Below, in pieces: positions 31,973 through 41,594 of a stretch of 64,000 nucleotides of DNA; position 1 is the stretch's first letter; every line of letters starts with the position of its first letter. The position numbers and the translations under genes were made by a program. Where the stretch lies: assembly GCA_013289835.1 (NCBI GenBank), contig JABCZG010000008.1:1-64000 (forward strand), given 5' to 3'. Source of the stretch: Acidobacteriota bacterium. Its GTDB lineage: Bacteria > Acidobacteriota > Terriglobia > Acidiferrales > UBA7541. The notes beneath the pieces are model-generated. The model saw only the letters and a list, made by a program, of their open reading frames with translations. It made no database searches and was not told the DNA's origin.

Positions 31973-33247
31973 TCACGAAGGTGCCTGCTGCTCCGATGGT
32001 TTGACGATTCGATCGTAAATCAAAAGCAAGATTGCTGTTGCGAAACCGACACCACTGATGGTCCACCACGCGCGTTCGGGATGGCGCGCGACTTCGCCGA
32101 AGCGGTGCATCACGAGTCCACCAAACCAGCCGCCTATGAGCGAGCCGATTCCAATCGGCAGAAACGCAAACCCCATGTACGTGCCTTGCTGGCCGGGAGG
32201 CGCCAGACGCGATATGTAGGCGTAATAGGGCGGCTGCTGAATGATTTCGCCCAGAGCCAGCACGGCGATGGAAAAAATCGCACCCAGAACCGTTGGCCAG
32301 AATGACAGGATGAGCCAGGATGCGGCAGAAATGACAGTGCCCAGAATGACGGCGTGAAACGGGGGAATCTTGCGCGCCAGGTAGTTGACCACAAACGTCA
32401 GGCAGACAACGACCGCCGCGTCCGTGATCAAGATGAGCTCGACGTGGGCGTCGGCGTTCACGTAGCTATGGATGAATCCCGGCAGACTGGTGTATTGCTG
32501 CCAGAAGACGATCCAATATCCTGTGAATATGAGAAGAAAAATGAGAAACCGGGGCGGCCATAGCACTGCGCGAAAGTTACGAGCGACCTGTATAAGGCTT
32601 GGGGGTGGCACATCGCCCGGTTTGCGCGGATCGCGGAAGAAGAATAGAACGAAGAAAAACATTGCGAAGACGCTGAGCGCGGAAATGCGGAAGACCCGCT
32701 CCAGCCCGAAGTGCGTGTGCGCCCAATCCGCGACGAAGGGGCCGGCCGTGCCTCCGATATTCACCATGGTGTAGTAAATGGAATAGCCGATGGAGCGGAC
32801 ATTTTCCTTGGAAGCGCGTGCGGTAGTCCCGACGACGGAAGGTTTTACGAGGGCGATGCCCAGTGCGGGCAAAATCAGGATGCAACCTACGAATAAGCTG
32901 AGTGGAACCGCCGCGCGAACAGGTGCAAGCCAGGAAGCGCCAATGGAGCCAATCAGGAAGTAGGCGGCCGCCAGGATAAGGTAAGCCATCGAAAGCGCGC
33001 GGCGAAAGCCGAGTTTGTCCGCGATCGCGCCGCCGAAGATCGCCAGGAACCAGACCATGCCACCGAAGATGCCGGTGAGAGTGCCCGTCTGCTCCGTGGA
33101 AAAATTCAGTTTTTCCTGCAAATAAACGGCGAGAGAAGAGAACGCGCCGTAGTAGGAGAGGCGCTCGAAGATTTCGCTAACGTTGGCGACCCAAAAAGGG
33201 CGTTCAAATCCGTCGCGGATTTCCTGGAGCCTTTGGCCAAAGCTCAT
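31973..33247 (-). CDS. POT/PTR-family (peptide) MFS transporter, 424 aa
   Basis: The start at 33247 (MSFGQRLQEIRDGFERPFWV). NVSEIFERLSYYGAFSSLAV is the first-helix signature of the proton-dependent oligopeptide (POT) family (ExxERxxYY). DKLGFRRAL is the MFS loop motif. About twelve helices are present, including NIGGTAGPFVADWAHTHFG. It probably imports di- or tripeptides with protons. The acidobacterial branch is divergent, so another substrate is possible. Confidence 0.8.
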   Translation of the reverse strand: MSFGQRLQEIRDGFERPFWVANVSEIFERLSYYGAFSSLAVYLQEKLNFSTEQTGTLTGIFGGMVWFLAIFGGAIADKLGFRRALSMAYLILAAAYFLIGSIGASWLAPVRAAVPLSLFVGCILILPALGIALVKPSVVGTTARASKENVRSIGYSIYYTMVNIGGTAGPFVADWAHTHFGLERVFRISALSVFAMFFFVLFFFRDPRKPGDVPPPSLIQVARNFRAVLWPPRFLIFLLIFTGYWIVFWQQYTSLPGFIHSYVNADAHVELILITDAAVVVCLTFVVNYLARKIPPFHAVILGTVISAASWLILSFWPTVLGAIFSIAVLALGEIIQQPPYYAYISRLAPPGQQGTYMGFAFLPIGIGSLIGGWFGGLVMHRFGEVARHPERAWWTISGVGFATAILLLIYDRIVKPSEQQAPS

Positions 33248-33390
33248 GACGCCTCCCGGGTGCGAGGCGGGATGATAGCAGAGGTGGTGGGGGCCACACG
33301 AAAAAAGCGCTTCGTGTTCAAGGTACTCCAGCCCCACCCTGCGCGTTCAAGCGCGGTGCAGCTATTCGGACGCAAAAGGTGGGATGAGTG

Positions 33391-34191
33391 TTACCGGTTG
33401 CGAGGGGAGGAACGGGCGGAGGACGACTCGGCGGGATTGGACCACTGCGCAGACGTATTTGCGGATGAGGGGAGCAAATTGGAACGAACCAGCGATTCCA
33501 CCTGATTCCAGATGGCTGGATCACATTCGATCTGGATGTGGGACTTCATGAATGTGCGGCTGAACCAGGGATATTGACCGCAGCGGAGCGGGTTGTCGGT
33601 ATAGTCCGTGCGGAAGTTGCCGAGAATGCGTGTACGCGCGGGATCGGCGGAGTGAATAGTGGGAGTGCCGTGGAGAAATCCGCTTGGCTGATAAAAATTG
33701 ATGGCTTGCGCGACATTTGCCGGGATCAGCGCGTCGTTTTCACCGGCTTTGGTGATGCTGTCCACCTGGATGGTGAGAACCACGGGGATGCCGTCTTTTT
33801 CGAGCTGACGAGCCAGATTCACCGTTTCCGATGCGCCCCAGCTATGCCCGTAAATAATGATGCGGGCCGACTGCTTTTCCTTGACTGATAGAGTTCCATC
33901 TCGGTCGGTGTCCAACAAATCGAGTATGCGTTGATACGCTTCTTTCCCCCGGTGATTCTCAAACATTTCGACGGCCACGCCGGAAGGAAAATCCTGCCGC
34001 AAATGCTCGGCGAGCTGCACCTCGCTATGCACGCGGTCATCGTGGTGGACGTAGCCGCCTACGAAACCGATTACGATCGCCGAAGGCGACACCGAAACAG
34101 GATGCTCTGATTGCGGAGAAGCTGGTGCGGAAGAGCCGTAGAGAAGTAGCACCAAAACACAAAGCGAGAGGGCCTGGAGTGGACGAAGCAT
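33391..34191 (-). CDS. Secreted alpha/beta-hydrolase-like protein, 266 aa
   Basis: A Sec signal (LSLCVLVLLLYGSSAPASP) precedes a hydrolase-like fold. IIIYGHSWGASETVNLARQL has the G-H-S-W-G nucleophile elbow of lipases/esterases. LDTDRDGTLSVKEK resembles a calcium-binding EF-hand loop set in front of it. The C-terminal 25 residues are low-complexity Ser/Ala. The acid and histidine of a triad cannot be assigned with certainty. It is probably periplasmic. Confidence 0.6.
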   Translation of the reverse strand: MLRPLQALSLCVLVLLLYGSSAPASPQSEHPVSVSPSAIVIGFVGGYVHHDDRVHSEVQLAEHLRQDFPSGVAVEMFENHRGKEAYQRILDLLDTDRDGTLSVKEKQSARIIIYGHSWGASETVNLARQLEKDGIPVVLTIQVDSITKAGENDALIPANVAQAINFYQPSGFLHGTPTIHSADPARTRILGNFRTDYTDNPLRCGQYPWFSRTFMKSHIQIECDPAIWNQVESLVRSNLLPSSANTSAQWSNPAESSSARSSPRNR

Positions 34192-34308
34192 TTGCTGTAC
34201 CTGTTTGCCAGAGACTATAGGACTGTATGCAGCGTGCCAAGCGAAAGTTCTAACGAAAGAGAGCTAGCGGGACTGGCGCGAGAGTTTTAGTACTGATAGT
34301 TCGTGGAC

Positions 34309-35778
34309 TTACTGTATTCCGTGGATCGAAAACGAAGTGCCGCCGGTGTTTGGCAAAGGCAACCGGGCCGGTGCTACCACAGTTGAACTCAGTGAGCGGG
34401 CCGATTGCAGTAGCGCCCAATCAGCCTTGAACTCCGGCATGGTTTCGCGGCTGTGCTTGCGAGTCCTTAAGAAATACTCCGCGCGGACAAGAGCCAACGC
34501 ATAGGAAAGCTTCCCGTCCGAGCCTGAAGCAAGGAAGTTGCTGGGGCTTAGGCCGATTCGAGTAGTCGCGCCGTTTTCCGAAATATCCAGCCAGAGTGCG
34601 CCATGGGGACCGAGGCGAGGTGTGCCCACGCGATCGAGATATTTGAAAAAATGGCTCAGGTAATCGCGGCCGGAGACGAGTTCTTGATTCACAGCTTCGT
34701 TAGCGAGAGCGTCATAGGCCTTGCGATAGTTTTTCCATTCCTCTGAAGTGCCAACGGCTTGCGCCCGCTCTTGGGCTTCGATCATTTCAAGAGCAGCAGC
34801 CCGGGCTTTGTCCTTCGCGGACTTGGCTTCCTGAATTCCCTCCGAGAGATCGCTGGCCTCCTCGTCGGGATACGTTTCCAATTCATGTTCGGGACTGAAT
34901 CTGCCCGTCAGCACGTAGGAAGCTGCGACAAAAGGCAGTTCGTGATCTGCGAACACCAGCATGGGCACCAGGAGTTTCTTGGAGCGAACCAGTTGCTCCG
35001 TCCCGCCTCTGCACTCCGAGCTGCGTTTGAGAGTGCCAGGTATCTGGGCGAAATGAAGAACGCGGAAGTGAGCTTCGGGATGCCTGGCGGCATAATGAGA
35101 AAAAGAGCGTGCAATCGCCTTCGGTGAAGTCATGCCGAAATCGTTCAGGTGATCGGGCTTGGCGGCGTGGGGGAAATAGAAATTGATCACGCGGCGGGTG
35201 AAGTCGGCGCAATTTCGCGTCATGCCGTTGAAATGATTGACGTTGGGCTCGGAATTGAATTCCGCAATCAGTGCGCGGTCCTGCTCGACGGTGGTCTCCA
35301 CAATAAACACGTACATGCTTCTGGAAAGCGTGGCGCCGACCATCTCGCGCCACTCGGCATTGTTGCTTGTGCGGCAGACTTTTCCTTCGCAATAGCCGGA
35401 GAGGTATTTCTCGCGGTAGCGCTCTTCGAGTGCGTACTTAATGTTGTGCGAACCAAAGAGCGGACGATCTTGAGGATCCTCCACTCCATAGAGATAAATG
35501 TTCAGAGGAACGACGTTCCATTCATACGGCTGGTCCTCGCCGAGCGTCGTATAGTTGCTCATGACGGAGCCTTGTTCGCCGGGTCCGCAGAGGCGAAGCT
35601 TTACGGGTGTTTCGGGGCAGATGCGTGAAAAATAGACCGCGCTATGCCCGGAACCGGTGATGCGCGCAACGCTCGTGTCCAGGGACTCGTTGAGAAGAAC
35701 GCCCACGTCGGCGCGAGCTGTCGAGCCTGCCAGGCATCCGAATAGGATGGCCGAGGCGAGGCTCCAGCGCCTCACCAT
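34309..35778 (-). CDS. Large secreted protein, permuted NlpC/P60-like candidate, 489 aa
   Basis: The start at 35778 gives a signal peptide (MVRRWSLASAILFGCLAGST, then ARA). A TTG at 35844 with AGGAG upstream is an alternative. ARITGSGHSAVYFSRICPET contains a histidine, and MTRNCADFTRRVINFYFPHA about 155 residues later contains a cysteine in an N-C-A-D-F setting. This is the order seen in permuted papain-like NlpC/P60 or DUF4105-type domains. A charged helical stretch (about 320-375, KSAKDKARAAALEMIEAQER) follows. The enzyme type, perhaps amide hydrolysis, is an inference from the two motifs. Confidence 0.45.
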   Translation of the reverse strand: MVRRWSLASAILFGCLAGSTARADVGVLLNESLDTSVARITGSGHSAVYFSRICPETPVKLRLCGPGEQGSVMSNYTTLGEDQPYEWNVVPLNIYLYGVEDPQDRPLFGSHNIKYALEERYREKYLSGYCEGKVCRTSNNAEWREMVGATLSRSMYVFIVETTVEQDRALIAEFNSEPNVNHFNGMTRNCADFTRRVINFYFPHAAKPDHLNDFGMTSPKAIARSFSHYAARHPEAHFRVLHFAQIPGTLKRSSECRGGTEQLVRSKKLLVPMLVFADHELPFVAASYVLTGRFSPEHELETYPDEEASDLSEGIQEAKSAKDKARAAALEMIEAQERAQAVGTSEEWKNYRKAYDALANEAVNQELVSGRDYLSHFFKYLDRVGTPRLGPHGALWLDISENGATTRIGLSPSNFLASGSDGKLSYALALVRAEYFLRTRKHSRETMPEFKADWALLQSARSLSSTVVAPARLPLPNTGGTSFSIHGIQ

Positions 35779-36213
35779 CGAACGCAGCCGAGGGAACGAT
35801 GCCTCCGCTGGAAGGTCGGATTTGATTGGCCGTAACGTCCTCAACGATCCTATTCTCCTCTGAGAGGTAGGCACTCTTTCTAAATTGGAGTGGGCTGGGG
35901 AGGGTTCAGAAGCTCGTGTAAAGGCCGGAGTATTAGTACTTTAGGCAAGCTGGGCAGCTCGCGAGGGCAACCCCTCAGAACATACTTGAACAGAAGCGGA
36001 CGCGCAAGTCAAGTTCTCGTAACTGATTGAAATACAATGGCATACGAGAGCATCCCGCACCTTTTGTGGCGATTCGTGTTCCGCGTGTCCCCAAGCACCA
36101 TCATTCAGCTGCCCCCATCAGAGATCCCCATGCAGGGACAAAACCGCCCCTACATCTACAAACCCCGAAACTCAGGGAAAGTCGCGGGATGCACTCGCCC
36201 CGGCATGCCGCAG
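35779..36213. other. Intergenic region, no supported gene
   Basis: A proline-rich plus-strand frame (36037-36255) and an overlapping one have no motif and run into the 3' end of the VWA gene; neither was accepted. TTGAAATACAAT near 36030 resembles a -10 region but has no good -35 partner. Confidence 0.4.
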
Positions 36214-37284
36214 CTACTGCCCCGAGTAATACCCATCCCGCGCCTGCACTACTAGCTCCTTCTGCTTGGTGGTGAGCAGAATCTTGTGATAGCCCGCCCC
36301 CGCATTCTTGTCCGGCGTATAACCCAGGCTGTACTGGCCGTGCAGCTCTTCCTCAATCTCGGAATAAATCTTGTCCACCGTTTCTTTCTTGGAGACCTCG
36401 AACATCTGTCCGCCCGTCGCTTTGGAGATTTCCTGCAGAATCTTCTTTCCGTCTGGCCGCTGTTCCTGCGGGTTGCGTCCTCCGCCTCCGTGGTGCCCGC
36501 CGCCGTGCTGCCCCATCATGCCGCCCGGATAGCCGTGGCTTTCCTCATCCTTGAACAGGATCGAATAGATCACCGTGTCCGCGCGCTGCGCGGTTTCAAT
36601 CGCCGTCGCCAACGTTTCTTGGCTGCCGTGGTCGTCCCCGTCAGTAAGGATGATCAGCGCCTTGCGGCCTTGTTGCTTGCTCATCAACTCGTCGGCGGCC
36701 AGGTATACCGCGTCGTAGAGAAGTGTTCCTCCGCCCCTGGAGTGCGAACCTCGTCCGCTGCCTCCCCCTCCGCTGCTTCCGCCTCCACTCGATGAATCGT
36801 ATTGCGGCGTTTGCAAGGATTGCAGCGCCGCTTGCAATTTCGGACGCGACGGGGTGAAGTCTTGCAGCAGCTCCACTTGTTTGTCGAAATGAATCACGAA
36901 CGCCAGATCCTTGTCTTGCCGCAGCAGGTGATCGAGAAAGCTGTAGCTGGCGCTGCGTTCCGCATCCAAGACCCGCCGCTGGCTCAAGCTGGTGTCCACT
37001 AGTAGTCCCATCCGCAACGGCACGTCATTCTCTCTCGCGAAGTAATTGATGGTTTGCGGACGGCCGTCTTCTTCGAGCACAAAATCGTCTTTGGTCAAAT
37101 TCGAAATGATCTTTCCATGTTTGTCGCGAACGGTTGCCAGCACGTTCACGGCTTTCACTTCCATGGCGATCTTCGGCTCGGGCGCCCGTTGCAGCTGCGG
37201 CTGTTGTTGGGGCTGGGCCTGCGGTTGTTGCCCGCGCACGCTTGCGGCGAGGAATGCCAGCAAGAAAAAAAAGGCTGGGCGCAT
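36214..37284 (-). CDS. Secreted VWFA-related protein of the acidobacterial type, 356 aa
   Basis: The start at 37284 (MRPAFFFLLAFLAASVRGQQ) gives a signal peptide, then a Gln/Pro-rich linker. NVLATVRDKHGKIISNLTKD with DFVLEEDGRPQTI is the N-terminal block of the VWFA-related Acidobacterial domain (TIGR03436). MGLLVDTSLSQ is the MIDAS D-x-S-x-S, and ALIILTDGDDHGS the second metal strand. Two glycine/serine- and histidine-rich inserts interrupt the domain (near residues 180-200 and 285-310). It is probably periplasmic and involved in adhesion or protein contact. Confidence 0.85.
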   Translation of the reverse strand: MRPAFFFLLAFLAASVRGQQPQAQPQQQPQLQRAPEPKIAMEVKAVNVLATVRDKHGKIISNLTKDDFVLEEDGRPQTINYFARENDVPLRMGLLVDTSLSQRRVLDAERSASYSFLDHLLRQDKDLAFVIHFDKQVELLQDFTPSRPKLQAALQSLQTPQYDSSSGGGSSGGGGSGRGSHSRGGGTLLYDAVYLAADELMSKQQGRKALIILTDGDDHGSQETLATAIETAQRADTVIYSILFKDEESHGYPGGMMGQHGGGHHGGGGRNPQEQRPDGKKILQEISKATGGQMFEVSKKETVDKIYSEIEEELHGQYSLGYTPDKNAGAGYHKILLTTKQKELVVQARDGYYSGQ

Positions 37285-37575
37285 GCACCGCCTCGGATAG
37301 ATCCAGTAACGTACTCTACGATTCGCAAGCGCAATACTCATTTGACTCCGTACTTGGCGGCTGGAACAAAATTCACCGCCGCTCATCAGCCGCAAACTTC
37401 TGCACGGCCCCGACAATGTTGGATGCTGAATCTGTGAATTGTGTTTTCCTTTGAGGCGTACTCATCCCCGCCAAGGCTCTAAGTAAGATTCCTCTGCAGT
37501 GCTCACTTAGTTCCAGGTCCGCGGAATAGAGCTCTATAAGATTGTTTAGGCTCAAGCGTCGCGGGCGCCTTTTGC

Positions 37576-38484
37576 TCAGGGGAAGAGCACGGAGTGAAAC
37601 GAGAGCGATGCTTCGAGGTGAGAGGCGAAATACGACCAGTCGTGGCGGCCGGGGTAGAGATGAAATTCGTGAGGGACTTTGCGGGAGCTGAGAACTTTGT
37701 CGAGAGCGACGGCGCCGGCGTCGAAGCCGAAATCATCCTCGGAACCGCAATCGAAATAGATTTTCACGCCGGAGAGAGAAGCCGTGCGGGCCAGCGTAAG
37801 CGGACTGTTGCGCTCCCAGAACTCAGGATCGGGAGGCGCGCCGAAGACGCCGCCGAGAACTCGCGCGCGACCCGTGCCGGGGGAACCGCCATCTCCAGAA
37901 AGGAATACGGGAAGTTTTTCAATGAGCGCCGCGCTGTGGGCGCTGACGGAAGAGAACAATTGCGGATGAGCGAAAGCAAGATGTAGAGCGCCGTAACCCC
38001 CCATGGAAATTCCGGAGATGGCGCGATTCGCCCGGCCGGGGCGCACGCGGTAGTGACGCTCGATGAACGGAAAAAATTCCTGTAACAGGAAATCCTCGTA
38101 GCGGACTTTGCCGTCGCGGGAGTTGATGTAAAAACTGGCCGCACCCGCTGGAGTGGCGATTAAAAAATCCTTGAGTCGGCCTTTTTCGCGGAGGTCTTCG
38201 ACGAGATTCCAGCCGCCGGTGTGGAGAAACGTCTGCTCGTTGTCGCCGAGGCCATGGAGGAAATAAAGAATTGGAAAGTGGCGCGTTTTGTCCGCGTCAA
38301 AGCTGGCCGGCAAGAGAACACAATACGGAACCGGGCGGCCAAGGATTTTGCTTGGGACGGAGTTGCACTCGGCCCGGCCGGCTGCAAGAAGAGAAGAAGG
38401 AAGGAAGCAAAAGAGAAAGAGAAAAAAGAGGATCCCTCGCTGCGCTCGGGATGACAGAGGTTGGTTGCTGCTGCGAAGAGTCAC
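37576..38484 (-). CDS. Secreted esterase (esterase D / PHB depolymerase-like), 302 aa
   Basis: FPILYFLHGLGDNEQTFLHT (oxyanion region), AISGISMGGYGALHLAF (G-x-S-M-G-G nucleophile), IYFDCGSEDDFGFDAG (acid) and YPGRHDWSYFASHL (His) complete the triad of the putative-esterase family (PF00756). The start is GTG at 38484; codons 12-19 come from a dispersed repeat, so the signal peptide (ILFFLFLFCFLPSSLLAAG) is joined to it. It lies 9 bp after the ABC permease gene and may be in the same operon. The substrate is unknown. Confidence 0.8.
   Translation of the reverse strand: MTLRSSNQPLSSRAQRGILFFLFLFCFLPSSLLAAGRAECNSVPSKILGRPVPYCVLLPASFDADKTRHFPILYFLHGLGDNEQTFLHTGGWNLVEDLREKGRLKDFLIATPAGAASFYINSRDGKVRYEDFLLQEFFPFIERHYRVRPGRANRAISGISMGGYGALHLAFAHPQLFSSVSAHSAALIEKLPVFLSGDGGSPGTGRARVLGGVFGAPPDPEFWERNSPLTLARTASLSGVKIYFDCGSEDDFGFDAGAVALDKVLSSRKVPHEFHLYPGRHDWSYFASHLEASLSFHSVLFP
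38429..38460. repeat. Dispersed intergenic-type repeat inside the esterase start
   Basis: The stretch GATCCCTCGCTGCGCTCGGG followed by ATGACAGAGG matches a short repeat found between genes in many acidobacterial and environmental genomes (from memory). Here it is read through as codons giving SSRAQRGIL at the N-terminus of the esterase. No second copy was noticed in this window. Confidence 0.5.
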
Positions 38485-38493
38485 GCAAACATT

Positions 38494-39858
38494 CTACTCA
38501 TATCGAAGGGCTTCGACGGGATTGAGGCGCGCGGCGCGCGAGGCGGGATAGAGTCCGGCGACGAGGCTAACGAAAACGGCGAACGCGATGGCGCCGAGGA
38601 CCAACCACCAGGGAACGGAGGTGATTTCCACGCTGGGAAGATCCCGCCGATGCAGGTAGACGTTGGTGCCGAAGGTGAGAGCGCGGCCGATAAGCCAGCC
38701 AAGGAAGGCGCCGAAAACGCCACCAAAGAGACCCATTACGCCGGCTTCGAAGAAGAAAAGCTGTTTGACGTCGCGGTCGGAGGCACCGAGCGCTTTGAGG
38801 ACGCCGATTTCGCGCCGCCGCTCAAGAATGGCCATGACCAGTGTGTTGACGATGCCAAGCGTGGCGACGAAAAGGGCGAGGCTGCTGAAAATTCCGAGGA
38901 GCATATCGAGCACGCGGAAAAATGTGGCTAGGCTCTTGGAGGCGTCCAGAAGGGAAAACGCACCGAAGCCCATGTTCTTGATGGAAGCTTCCAGGGCTTC
39001 GACGTAAGCGGGGCCCTTGGCGCGCACAGTCAGGCTCGCAAACGTTTGTGCAGAAGCAGTGCCGCGAACGATGTCGCGAAGATCGTTGATCTGCGCCGCG
39101 CGCAGCGTCATAGCCACTTGCAGCGGAATGAGCAGGCGTCCATTGCCGTAACCGCCGAACCCGGAAGCGGGCTCGGTATCCACGACGCCGACAATGCGCA
39201 AGCGCATTTCCTTCGGAACCACGGAGAAGCCGCCGGGCAACGATGCGGAATTGGAGGAAGGAGGAGTCGCGCTGGAGTTCGCCGAATCCTGCGGAAGCGA
39301 TTGGCGTTCGGCATAGCGGAGAACGAGCTCTTTGCCGATGAGAGCGGAAGTCTGCGGATTGAGCTCCTTAGCGAATTCGCTTTGCAGAATCGTCTCGTAC
39401 GCGCCGTCGCCGGAGAAAAAGGAACCCTGCATGCCGTCGAACGATCCGCTGGCTTTGGAGGATGCGGGCATTCCGGCAACCATGGTCGCGAAGGGCTTGC
39501 CGTCGTAGCGCACTTCCGTGAAAAAACGAATCTGCGGATAGACTTCGACGACGTTGGGCAGGCGGGCGATTTCCTGGCGTGCATTCTCGTCGAGAAGGCG
39601 CGGCGGCTTATCCGTTGGAGCGGGCATGGCGTCGCGGCCCATGCCGCGAAGATTCATGCGCGGCGTGACGAACACGGAATCGAACAAGCCGCTTTGCGAA
39701 AGACGTTTGGAGGCCAACTGCTGCAGTCCCACGCCGAGCGAAAGCATGGCCACGAGCGAGGCCACGCCGACGGCGATGCCAAGCGTCGTGAGCGAATTCC
39801 GAAGAATGGCTTCGCGAAGATTGCGCAGTGCGAGATCGCTGAGGTCGCGGGGCTTCAT
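38494..39858 (-). CDS. MacB/FtsX-type ABC transporter permease, 454 aa
   Basis: The N-terminal helix NSLTTLGIAVGVASLVAMLS and a large periplasmic MacB-type domain (about 50-290) are followed by three C-terminal helices: FSSLALFVATLGIVNTLVMA, EAGVMGLFGGVFGAFLGWLI and VLGAIAFAVFVSLVAGLYPA. ILERRREIGVLKALGASDRD is the coupling motif of the FtsX family. It works with the ATPase encoded just upstream (4-bp overlap) to move lipoproteins or export compounds mechanically; the substrate is unknown. Confidence 0.9.
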   Translation of the reverse strand: MKPRDLSDLALRNLREAILRNSLTTLGIAVGVASLVAMLSLGVGLQQLASKRLSQSGLFDSVFVTPRMNLRGMGRDAMPAPTDKPPRLLDENARQEIARLPNVVEVYPQIRFFTEVRYDGKPFATMVAGMPASSKASGSFDGMQGSFFSGDGAYETILQSEFAKELNPQTSALIGKELVLRYAERQSLPQDSANSSATPPSSNSASLPGGFSVVPKEMRLRIVGVVDTEPASGFGGYGNGRLLIPLQVAMTLRAAQINDLRDIVRGTASAQTFASLTVRAKGPAYVEALEASIKNMGFGAFSLLDASKSLATFFRVLDMLLGIFSSLALFVATLGIVNTLVMAILERRREIGVLKALGASDRDVKQLFFFEAGVMGLFGGVFGAFLGWLIGRALTFGTNVYLHRRDLPSVEITSVPWWLVLGAIAFAVFVSLVAGLYPASRAARLNPVEALRYE

Positions 39859-40571
39859 CGCGCAGCTCCGTTTGAAAGCAGCTTGCCGTCGCCCATGACC
39901 GCTAGGCGATCGGCGTAGCGTTCGGCCAGCGGACGCTCGTGCGTCACCATGACGATCGTCATGCCCGGGTTTTTTTGGATTTCTTTCAGCAGCGTGAGGA
40001 TGGATTCACCCGTAGCGCTGTCGAGATTTCCCGTGGGCTCGTCGGCAAGGAGAATCTTGGGGCGGTTGACGAGCGCTCGGGCGATGGCGGCGCGCTGCTG
40101 CTCGCCGCCGGAAAGCTCGCTGGGTCGGTGGGTAATGCGTTTGCCGAGGCCGACACGCCCCAGAGCCTCCTGCACGCGGGCGGCGCGGTCGCCGCGCTCA
40201 ACTTCGGCGAGCCGCAGCGGGAGCTCGACATTTTCCTCTAGCGTCATGCGCGGCAGAAGATTGAACGATTGGAAGACCATGCCCACGGTCTGCCTCCGGT
40301 AGCGCGCCAGCTCGAGCGAAGAAACCTTTGAAAGGTCCTGCCCGTGTGCAATCACTGCGCCTGAAGTGGGCCGGTCCAGGCCGGCGATGAGATTGAGTAG
40401 CGTGGATTTTCCCGAGCCGGAGCTGCCCAGCAGCGCGAGAAATTCGCCCGTCGGAAGATCGAGCGAAACATCGTCGACGGCGCGGATCACGGCTTCGCCC
40501 ATGGTGTAGTGGCGCGAGATATGGTCGAGACGAATAGCGGGTTGGCCATTCGATGGGGTGGATGGCGGCAT
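39855..40571 (-). CDS. LolD/MacB-type ABC transporter ATPase, 238 aa
   Basis: The start at 40571 (MPPSTPSNGQPAIRLDHISR); the longer frame has no support. Walker A is LLGSSGSGKSTLLNLIAGLD, Q-loop VGMVFQSFNLLPRMTLEENV, signature LSGGEQQRAAIARALVNRPK and Walker B ILLADEPTGNLDS. The H-loop is in VTHERPLA. Length and motifs are those of the LolD/MacB/FtsE group. It overlaps the permease gene by 4 bp (ATGA). Confidence 0.95.
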   Translation of the reverse strand: MPPSTPSNGQPAIRLDHISRHYTMGEAVIRAVDDVSLDLPTGEFLALLGSSGSGKSTLLNLIAGLDRPTSGAVIAHGQDLSKVSSLELARYRRQTVGMVFQSFNLLPRMTLEENVELPLRLAEVERGDRAARVQEALGRVGLGKRITHRPSELSGGEQQRAAIARALVNRPKILLADEPTGNLDSATGESILTLLKEIQKNPGMTIVMVTHERPLAERYADRLAVMGDGKLLSNGAAR

Positions 40572-40721
40572 TGTGGGCGGCACACATAATAGTACGCAGA
40601 AACGTTCCCGAAAATTGCAGAAGTTGGGCGCCGGGCGAAAATGGCCGGAAAGATGGGCCGGCCTCGGGAGGCCGGCCCTGAAGCGATTAGGCAAAAGGCT
40701 CTTGCAAAGAGTGCAGCGCCG

Positions 40722-41594
40722 TCAGCAACCCTTAAAGGAGATGAAATCTCCCAAGTTAGAAGGCAGCTTTGGGGTGAACGGTTCGAACGCAAAGGATTTC
40801 GAGACGTCAAAACCGGCAGCTTTGGCGGCGGTGATATCCGCAAACGGTGTGAGGGCAGCGACCGCTTGCTCGATTTTATTCCAGCAGAGGGTGCGTTCGT
40901 AGCCGTTGTTGTTCGGAGGATCGACGCTTTCGGCAACGCCCTGTGCACCGGTGAGCGTTTCGATGGGGCCGCCATCCTGCGGGGCGACATCAGCAGCGAG
41001 GACGCGAGCCAGCGTGCGGTGATCGCTCTCGATGCCCATAATGCGCGCGGCGGTGACGCGCAAATTCGAATTGCTGAAGTGGCGCACGCCGACCAGATAC
41101 GCGGCGATGAAGGCGTCCTCCAGAGTGACGAGGACATTTAAGGTCGTCTGTGCATCGCTGAACATATTCTTTGGATAAAAGAAGGAAGTGAAGGGTGAGG
41201 GAGAAGCGGTTACCGATTGCTCCAACGCGTAATGCGACATTTCTTCCTGAAGCGCGGCGCGCAGATAGCCCTGATCGTCGCTGGGGAGGCGGCCGAAGAA
41301 GGCCGCTTCATTGATGATGTTGGTGTAGGTGGTGACGGCCAGAGCTTCGGCGATTTCCGCGGCGATCAGGATTTCGCGATCCTCGTGGCGGAGATCGTCG
41401 GAATCGTGGTCGTCGTCGTGTCGCAGGGCGTTGCTGTTGGTGGACTTCGCCGAGGCGATGTCCAGCAGGCCGGCGAATGCGAAGGCGCCCGTGGCTCCCG
41501 CGAGGGAAGCCTTCTTCAAGAACGAGCGCCGTTGCGGATCTTGCAACTGCGACGCTGATGGAGCTGGATCAATGCGGTCTGTTGTCTTGCTCAT
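40722..41594 (-). CDS. Tat-exported ferritin-like protein, 290 aa
   Basis: The Tat signal is RRSFLKKASLAGATGAFAFA. The ferritin-like domain (Ferritin_2 type) has the helical Glu/His pattern: REILIAAEIAEALAVTTYTN, LRAALQEEMSHYALEQSVTA, LVTLEDAFIAAYLVGVRHFS and RIMGIESDHRTLARVLAAD. The carboxylates and histidines could hold a di-metal centre. The start at 41594 was chosen since GGAG lies 7 nt upstream. An acidic/His patch (RHDDDHDSDDLRHED) directly follows the signal peptide. It is probably periplasmic, with a role in metal or peroxide handling unproven. Confidence 0.8.
   Translation of the reverse strand: MSKTTDRIDPAPSASQLQDPQRRSFLKKASLAGATGAFAFAGLLDIASAKSTNSNALRHDDDHDSDDLRHEDREILIAAEIAEALAVTTYTNIINEAAFFGRLPSDDQGYLRAALQEEMSHYALEQSVTASPSPFTSFFYPKNMFSDAQTTLNVLVTLEDAFIAAYLVGVRHFSNSNLRVTAARIMGIESDHRTLARVLAADVAPQDGGPIETLTGAQGVAESVDPPNNNGYERTLCWNKIEQAVAALTPFADITAAKAAGFDVSKSFAFEPFTPKLPSNLGDFISFKGC

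Noticed and set aside
36037..36255. 72-codon proline-rich plus-strand frame
   Set aside because: No ribosome-binding site and no motif; ends inside the VWA gene.
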